A DNA stretch of 64,000 nt from Piromyces finnis (taxonomy: Eukaryota; Neocallimastigomycota; Neocallimastigomycetes; Neocallimastigales; Neocallimastigaceae): positions 860,501-924,500 of the forward strand of contig MCFH01000008.1 in NCBI GenBank assembly GCA_002104945.1. The letters are read 5' to 3'. A program made the translations under genes and the position numbers. Position 1 is the stretch's first letter. The number at the start of each line of letters is the position of its first letter. The notes beneath the pieces were generated by a model, which searched no databases, had not been told where the DNA came from, and saw nothing but the letters and a program-made list of their open reading frames with translations. Below are positions 56,707-64,000 of the stretch, piece by piece.

Positions 56707-59355
56707 ATGGATAGGAATAAAATTCAAATCCAAAATAAATCATTTTCAAAACTTTTTAAAGATATAAAAGAATCATCTTATGATAATTCAAGTTATTATG
56801 ACTGTTATAAAAAATTTTTAAAAAATCAGAAAGATAGTAATAAACTAATTCTTCAAAAGGTTTAATAAATAAAATGATTATGAAATACTTTATTTTCCAT
56901 TAATTCTAACAATTAAATTAATACTATAACAATAGATAAATAAATATGAGAATTTATCTAATGCTAATAAAAGTTTAGATGGATTAAATACTCATAAAAA
57001 GATATGGATAAACTATTTAAAATATAATGATAATTTAAAGTAATTATAAATTATGTTTAATGCATATTTATATTTATGAGTAGTTTTTATATAATAATTT
57101 TAAGATATATAACTTTCTAAATTTTTAAGAAATAAAATAGAAAATGATATTCTAAATATTCTAAAAAAACAAATAATAAATACAACAAATAATGATTTAA
57201 TAGCAATTATTGATAGTTATATTAATGAATTAACTTTGAATAACAATGAATATGAAAAATATAAAAATGGTATTTAATAAATAATATAAAATATATAAGA
57301 AATTTATATAAATTCTAAAAATATTAAATTTTTTAAAAAGGTACCATAACTAATGTTTTGTCAATATCAAAATCAATGAAGTCACAATTTTTTTCTAATA
57401 ATAATATACTAAAAGAAAATATTTCAAAAATAAATGAAAATTTTAAAGAAGAAATTAATTCAGTAATTATAAATATTATTATATATTAATTATTAATATT
57501 AATATTAAATAAATATTTAACATAAAATTATTTAATATCTAGCTAGAAGAAGAAGAAAAGAAACTAAGTTCACAAGTTTCAAGCATATATTATAAATATG
57601 AAAATGATATTAACTTTGGAAATAACAATCCTTGGATATTTGATATTGAAATAGGAAAACCATGCCGTTTTTTAGATTTAACATGTCTTAATGAAGAATT
57701 TAAAAATTTTTGCAATGATAAATATACCAAGTAATGATTATATAAACTCTATTATATTATATATTATTATGAAAAATTTATATTGATTTAAAATGTTAGA
57801 TTTATTACCAATAATATAAACGATATAAATAAAAGTCGTCCAAATAAGAAAATAATACAAGATTTTCAATTACTTGAAAAATTAAATGAAGAATATATGA
57901 AATCATCAAATAAAAGATTTATTTTATTAGAAGAAAGAATTTCAAATGAATTAAATACTAACAAAAGCATAGCTGCTGTATGATATTTAATTTATAATAT
58001 TTTTTTTTTTAAAAATTATTTAAGAATATTAAAAATTTTTATTTTTATATTAATAGAACATGATAGATATATATCATGAGTATTTAAGGAAAAAAAATAA
58101 TTACAAAAGTAATATAAAAGCATTTATAACTCATAGGAATGAAATGATGAATGAAATTATAAATAGTATTAATGTAATATTATTAAAAATAATTATTTAC
58201 GTTTATAAAATATAAATGTTAATAAATTTATTTTTTTAATAATATTAAGAACATCAATAAAGACATAAAAAATAAAAATATTAATAATAAAAGCAGAGAA
58301 AAACAAATAGAATATATTGAAAAATTACATTTAAAGTTAAAAAAATGGAGAGAAGAAAAAATACAAAAACTAAAAGAAGAAGAAAAAATAGAGAGCTTCA
58401 AAAAATTAGAAATTTTAAAAATTAAGGTATAATATATTTAATCAAATAATCTTAAATATATAAAAATTAATATATTATTATATTAAGAAAATTGAAAGCC
58501 AAAAAAAGGAATTAAGGAAATTTAAAAATCAACAACGATTAAATAAATATCATCAAATTATTGAGGAAAGAGAAAGAAAAAGAAAAATGGAAGAAGAATA
58601 TGCTAAAAAACTTGAAGATATAAAACAAAATGAGATATCCAAAGTAATATTTTAAATATTATAAATTAAAGTTTACAAAATTTATTTATTTCTAATATAT
58701 CTATTTTGAAAGTACAATCAAGAAAGAATAGACTTTAGAAGAAATGAATATAAAAATCATCTTTTAGAAAAAAAAAAAAAAAAAGAAGAGGAGAATAAAA
58801 TGAAACAACTACGTGAATTACATTTAGAAAAATTGAGAGCTATGGTTAGAATTTCAGCTGAAATGTAATTTTAATTATTATATTTTAATATTAATATTAT
58901 AATAATATTTATATTCATTTTATATTTTATATATTAAATTATTAAAAAAGAGATCCAGAAAGAGTAAAAAAACCAACTATCTCTTCATTAAAATCAAAAT
59001 CAATACTTGATAAAGTAATATATATACAAATTTTAAAAATTATATATTTTTTCAATATTAAGATTTTATATCTAATTATATTAGGATAGGTTATTTATTA
59101 TTAATGGTTATTTTGATAAACAAATTATGAAAGACAAAAGGTATATTAAATTAATTTTTGGTTATATGAAAATATTATTATATCAAATTTTTATTAAATA
59201 CAATATTGTTATTATTGTTAAATTTTAGAATAAGAGTAACAGAAGCATTGCAAAGAGAGGGATTATTACATAGTGATTATGCAAAATTAGTAATTAGCCA
59301 ATTGACAGAAACATCTAATAAATATAGAAATAAATCGGAAATTCCTTTTAATTAA
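56707..59355 (+). CDS. CCDC148-like coiled-coil protein
   Basis: Thirteen exons: 56707-56859, 56936-57039, 57130-57269, 57341-57462, 57543-57730, 57800-57977, 58057-58173, 58250-58426, 58488-58643, 58713-58864, 58951-59014, 59085-59140 and 59229-59355. They give 577 aa; human CCDC148 has about 590. The protein is mostly charged coiled coil, with the densest Lys/Glu helix at about 330-495 (ERERKRKMEEEYAKKL, a Lys run, LRELHLEKLRAMVR). The tail has DPERVKKPT, then NGYFDKQIMKDKR, then RVTEALQREGLLHSDYAK, which is the CCDC148 tail pattern as I recall it. The function of CCDC148 is poorly known; its phylogenetic spread suggests a cilium link. The AACTCCGA promoter motif and flagellar neighbours on both sides support that. 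Confidence 0.7.
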
Positions 59356-59691
59356 TATTATACCACATAGTAAATAAAAAAACTATTATTTTACTATTAT
59401 ATTATTGCTATCTTTAATAAAAAAAATGTATATATATATAATTATATATATAAATAAAGCAAACTTTGATTTTATCCAAATTATTTAGGTTTTTTTTTTT
59501 AAAAATCTTATTTTATATTAAATCATTGTTTTAAATTTTGTGAATAAATAAATAACTTTATTTATAAATAAATAAAAATTAATTTTAGCGATTTTTGAAA
59601 ACAGTAATTTAATATTTAATATTTATTTAATTTGTAAATTTGAAATTTAATATTTTAATAAAACATCGAAATTTTATTTTTAATAGAAAGA
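59356..59691. other. Intergenic region upstream of AXDND1
   Basis: These 336 AT-rich bases contain TA dinucleotide runs near 59430-59455. The TYAACTCCGA motif is not present here. No gene is seen. Confidence 0.6.
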
Positions 59692-62600
59692 ATGTCTTTT
59701 ATACCATCAGGTCTTCTGAATGATATTAAAAAGTTAGCAAATATAGAAAAGGATGGGCAAGTTGTAGCATATTCTACAAATAATTTAAATAAAAAAAAAA
59801 GAGAGCATAAGCATGAAAAAAAAAATAAAGGATCAAAAAAAGAGTTAGATAAAGATGAAACTGGAGTAAATCAATTTCCATCATTGAATACAAATAATAA
59901 TATAATAGAAAATAAATTATATAATAATTATGAAATAACATCATCAAAAAATAATAATATCAAATCAACAGAAGAAATAAAATTAAATTATAATGACAAT
60001 AATAACCAATTAAATGTACCTTCTAAATATACAGAAAGCAATGATAATGTGAAAAATAAAATAAATACTTCAAATGATAATAAAACTAATACAATAAAAG
60101 AAGATGATTTCTTTAATAATGAATTAAAAAATAATCTTTCACCTTTGAATAAGTCATCACCAATTGGAAAAATAAAAATGAAACAAACTAAATCGCCTAT
60201 TGAAGCACCAGCATTTCAATATCCAATCACTAAAGCAAAAATTTCTCATTTACAAAATAAAAATAGATCCAACAAATTAAGGAAAGAATTGGCATTTTTA
60301 TATGATGTCCAAAATAATGTATCAGAAATTCAAGGAAAACCTAACACTGATAAAAATAAAGAAAATCATTTAAATTCTATTATTAATGATATAATTCCAA
60401 AAATTAATACAATACCTGGTAATAATATAAAGAATAGTTTATATGACGAAGAAATTGATATAGTAACTAAAATTGCTATACCAAAAGATTTAAATTCAAA
60501 AGAACTAAATTTCGTTACAATAAGAGAAAATAACTCTAATGAGGTTAAGAAATTATTTTTATATATATAATTAATATTAAAAATTAAATAAGACTTATAT
60601 TTTATTACTATTATTATTATTATTATTATATTTTTTGTTTTTGTTGTTGATATTATTATTGTCATAAATTCATATATTAAATAGAATTTAAATATATCAT
60701 ACCCATCTTTAAATCCTGTTTCAAGGAAAGAAGTAATATTATTAAAATATGAAATGCTAAAATCACTTGAAAAGAAAGGATTAATTGACCATAATGGAAA
60801 TGATATTTGTTATCCTACTGATATGCACTCATTTTTAAAAATAATAAAAGAAGAGCAACAACTTTATGATATTGTATTTGAAGAATTGATTAGACAAGTT
60901 ACAATTCAAATGAATGAAAGAGGTGAACTATTATCATATTTACGAAAAAGATATTCAAATATGTTTTCTAAAATCCCAGAACACATATTAAATGTTCATA
61001 CAGAGCTTATTGCTCAGCGAAAGATAAGTGAAAGACTCGCATCAGAATTGATGCGATCAAAAGAAGTAATATTAAAGCTAATAAAAGAAATTGATGAAAT
61101 AAAAATTCATGATCAAGAAATTAGTAAACAAGCTGAAAAGGCTCAAAATAAATTATTAAATATACTTACGGAGTCTGATGGTAATGACTTGGTATTAGAG
61201 GAATATCAAAAGTTATATCGCATGCAACGAAATAGATTAGAAGATAATAATAAATTAACGGAGAATGAAAAAAGAACATGGACAAATCTAGCAATTGGTT
61301 TAGCCTTGCGTATTGGTAGAGAACATGGCTTCCCTGAGATTATACAATTGCAAAGCTATTGTAATACTCGTTTACTATCATCAATTCAAATTATATCTTT
61401 TATTAATGATGAGAAAATTAAATCAATAAATGAATTAGATAAAAAAATTGATATATGGAGTCAAGAATTAATAGAATTATCTCATTCTATTATTGAAGAA
61501 GATGATAATAACATTGAGATTCTTACCAAGTTGGCTCATGAAATTACATTGATGCAAAATAATTTTGATATTTCAAATGACACCGAAAATGAAACAGAAT
61601 TTTCAAAAAATATTAATATGTTTGATTATTCTGTATTAATGAAGAGTTTATCAGATTGGATAAATATGACTACATCTGTGTCAACAAGATTCACGAGTGA
61701 TAAAGATATTATTATATCAGAAAAAATTAAGTTATCCAGATCGATTAGTCAAGAATGGTGTGAATACGCATATGTATATTTAAGAAAATTAAAAAAATCA
61801 ACAAATGGAAAAAGATTTGCACCAATAACTGATAAACTAAACATGATAATAAAATTAATTGATGAATGGTATTTAAAATTAGAAGTCAGAGTGACTGGTG
61901 AAGATGGTGTGGCAAGTCAAGTAATTAGCTTACAAAATCAAGTCGAGGATAGGTATATTTTCTATAATCAAAATGTTTATAAAAAAAGAAGAAAAATATA
62001 AAAATATAATACATTGTTTTATATATTAATATTCTTATATTTTGATTTACAATGCAATAATATTAATATAGATTTAATTATTTAAATTCAAAAGGCACAA
62101 TAACAAAACTTTCTCAACAAGATAAACATATATTAAATGATTATTTAAATCAATGGCAATCACAAATTAATAATATACTTTGTAATAATAATATTTATAT
62201 TAAAAATATTATAAATTTTATTTTAGTATTCGATTAACATTAATATATAATAAAATTACTTAATAATATTAGCAAATTTAAGAATATCTTCAAAATCAGA
62301 TATGACTAAAGTTCCAAAAAATATAAATTCATGGCTCTCCAATATTAGAGAAATACTAAATTCAGATTATGAATTCCAAAAAGAAGAAAACGAAAAAATC
62401 AATCAAAATATGCTCTCGTGGATGACGGGAGTGTTAGCTCAAGTTTCCAAGGATTCTCATTCAGCATTAGATGAAAATGAAAAAGAATTATCGCAATTAT
62501 TACAAGAATTATATCTATTCAATTCTTCTCTGAAAGACTGTGACAACTACATAGAAGTTGGGGAAAACAATGATAAGATTAAGAAATTAACTGACATAAT

Positions 62601-62952
62601 TAAGTAATGATTTATATTGTTTTTATTTAAGTAATATGTAATAATATTAGTATATTGATATAAAAATATTTTATTATTTTATTTTAGGAATATAACAGAA
62701 AATTGGGCTAATATAGCGGAAAAATTATTAAAACATGAAAAAGAAGAAAAAGAAAAGTTAAATCAAATTAAAAGAAATGAAAATCTTACTGTAGAAGAAT
62801 TAATTAACAAACCTGATGAATCTTTGAATTTAATTAATTCGATTAATGAATGTTCTAAGGTAGAAAACGAATCTCTATCTATTACAAACCCCGAACTCAA
62901 TATAGATATGGAAAAAATTAATAGCTTAAAGGGTCAAGCAATGCAAGAATAA
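59692..62952 (+). CDS. AXDND1: AXDND1-like axonemal dynein light chain domain protein
   Basis: Five exons: 59692-60543, 60685-61952, 62072-62181, 62273-62603 and 62688-62952. They give 941 aa; human AXDND1 has about 1010. The N-terminal 280 residues are Asn/Lys-rich and poorly conserved except FIPSGLLNDIKKL and AFQYPITKAKI. From about 345 comes the dynein-light-chain-like block (VFEELIRQVTIQMNERGELL, then FSKIPEHILNVHTELIAQR), then RNRLEDNNKLTENEKRTW, and a long helical body with a WCEYAYVYL segment. The C-terminal part is acidic. The block resembles the DNALI1/p28 family, but the protein is far too long to be p28. AXDND1 is needed for sperm flagella in mammals. The gene converges on IFT122. 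Confidence 0.8.
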
Positions 62953-63317
62953 TTTAAATTTTGTTTAATTTATTGACTATTATTTTTCTAATTGTAAAAA
63001 ATAAATTAATAAAGATTAACAGTTTTTTAATTACATTATTAAAAGAAATATATTAATTAAAATTAATATATAGAATTAAATATTGGATTAAATATTGAAA
63101 CAAGATAAATATTTGATCTTTTTACAATGCAAAAAAAAATTTTCTATTTTTTCATTTGTTTTTTTTTAAAATAAAAAAATTTCTATCTTTTTATTAGAAT
63201 ATAAACTAAATTTTTATATAATATTTAATATATATTATATGCCTATATACTTATATTTTATTATTTTATTTTTAATATATATATTTAATTAATAATATAT
63301 ATATAATTCTTCTTTAT
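62953..63317. other. Convergent intergenic region
   Basis: Between the stop codons of AXDND1 and IFT122 lie 365 bases of A/T-rich sequence holding both 3' ends. Nothing else is seen. Confidence 0.65.
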
Positions 63318-64000
63318 TTATGATTTATTAACTTTATTTCTACAAAATGGACAAGCTTGTTTTTGTAATAATGAAAATTCATATTCAGTTGATTCGAAGA
63401 AATGATTACAAAGCGGACAAACCGTTATAGAAATGTCTGTTAATACTGATTTGTAGAACTTTATAGGTATACATTTTTTGTTCCAATTCTTTATATAAAC
63501 ATCATGCTTATTCATTGATTTTAGAGTTTCCCTATCAACTTCAATTGATTTATATTCTTCCCTATTTTCTCTACCTGCACCTGCAAGAAGTTTTAAAAAT
63601 AAATCGTTTTCTTTATCATTGCCAATTTTCATTTGTTGAACATTTTCATTTGAATCTGCTAAATCCCTTATATAAATATCTTTATTTATCAGTTGTATTG
63701 CCTCTTCTTCCGTAATTCCATCCTTTAATGAAAATTCAACGACAGGTAAATTTTCAAATGAATAAAAAGAATGAATAAATGGCTCAAAGCAATTTGAACA
63801 TTCATTCCCATTTTGATTAAGAAGTGGATTGACAAAAGAGCATTGATAGCATACAGATTTTAACTCTTCTTTATCGTTATTTAATTTTCCTCTAGAAAGT
63901 ACAGTTCCTAGATCTATTGACTCTTTCCATTCATCAGGTATTTTTAATTGCTGCATTTTTTCATAAATAGTTTTTGATAATTGACTAGCACCTAATTGTG
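63318..64000 (-). CDS. IFT122: IFT122 (IFT-A), C-terminal part
   Basis: The exon is open from the window edge (64000) to the TAA at 63318, so the first three quarters or so of the gene are missing. About 226 C-terminal residues are visible. They begin QLGASQLSKTIYEKM, then a Cys-rich zinc module (CYQC, CSNC in 'NPLLNQNGNECSNCFEPF'), FENLPVVEFSLKDGITEEEA, LKSMNKHDVYIKNW, and a second zinc module (CPLC, CPFC) at the end. This is the C-terminal domain of IFT122, a WD40 and TPR subunit of the IFT-A complex that drives retrograde intraflagellar transport. It is a direct sign of an IFT-built flagellum. The family call is clear from both modules and their spacing. Confidence 0.93.
   Translation of the reverse strand, partial: QLGASQLSKTIYEKMQQLKIPDEWKESIDLGTVLSRGKLNNDKEELKSVCYQCSFVNPLLNQNGNECSNCFEPFIHSFYSFENLPVVEFSLKDGITEEEAIQLINKDIYIRDLADSNENVQQMKIGNDKENDLFLKLLAGAGRENREEYKSIEVDRETLKSMNKHDVYIKNWNKKCIPIKFYKSVLTDISITVCPLCNHFFESTEYEFSLLQKQACPFCRNKVNKS

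Noticed and set aside
59356-59691. Search for the AACTCCGA motif upstream of AXDND1
   Set aside because: No copy or one-mismatch copy was seen on either strand, so the motif is not claimed for this gene.

Overview
This is nuclear eukaryotic DNA of very low GC (by eye under about 20 percent). The genes are broken by many short introns, mostly about 65-140 nt, opening with GTAA/GTAT and closing with TAG or AAG. Asn-rich (AAT)n tracts run through several proteins. Seven genes are axonemal, ciliary or IFT genes, so the organism builds a motile flagellum. Extreme AT content, Asn homopolymers, short introns and a flagellum together suggest a zoosporic fungus, best guess Neocallimastigomycota (anaerobic gut fungi). 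That assignment is inference; another AT-rich flagellated protist is possible.

Layout: 1-1942 3' end of a Golgi CASP/COY1 golgin (+); 3195-9245 soluble adenylyl cyclase (ADCY10)-like (-); 9.2-12.2 kb a gene-poor gap; 12201-13366 CCDC137-like (+); 13998-20086 crescerin/TOGARAM1-like TOG-array protein (+); 20519-21983 STK16-like kinase (-); 22242-25580 degenerate ERCC6L-type SNF2 protein with a PHD finger (+); 25763-28637 EFHC1 (-); 29746-32120 ZMYND10 (+); 32959-46168 TRRAP/Tra1 (+); 46635-52309 exocyst Sec8/EXOC4 (+); 52767-56437 DNAI7/CASC1 (+); 56707-59355 CCDC148-like (+); 59692-62952 AXDND1-like (+); 63318-64000 3' end of IFT122 (-). I assembled the spliced models by hand. Every complete model sums to a multiple of three and has a length close to its human or yeast relative, but single splice sites may be off by a few bases.

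Functional theme: sAC-like signalling, a ciliary TOG protein, a doublet-microtubule inner protein (EFHC1), a dynein preassembly factor (ZMYND10), a dynein-associated intermediate-chain protein (DNAI7), a dynein-light-chain-domain protein (AXDND1), a coiled-coil protein probably linked to cilia (CCDC148) and IFT-A (IFT122) sit among housekeeping genes for the Golgi, exocyst and SAGA/NuA4. A ten-base motif, TYAACTCCGA, lies 84-120 nt upstream of the start codons of ZMYND10, CCDC148 and DNAI7. It is a candidate control element of a flagellar regulon and the observation I would follow first. Two proteins look like pseudoenzymes: the sAC-like protein has lost catalytic and P-loop residues, and the ERCC6L-like protein has lost its ATPase motifs and the whole second helicase lobe.
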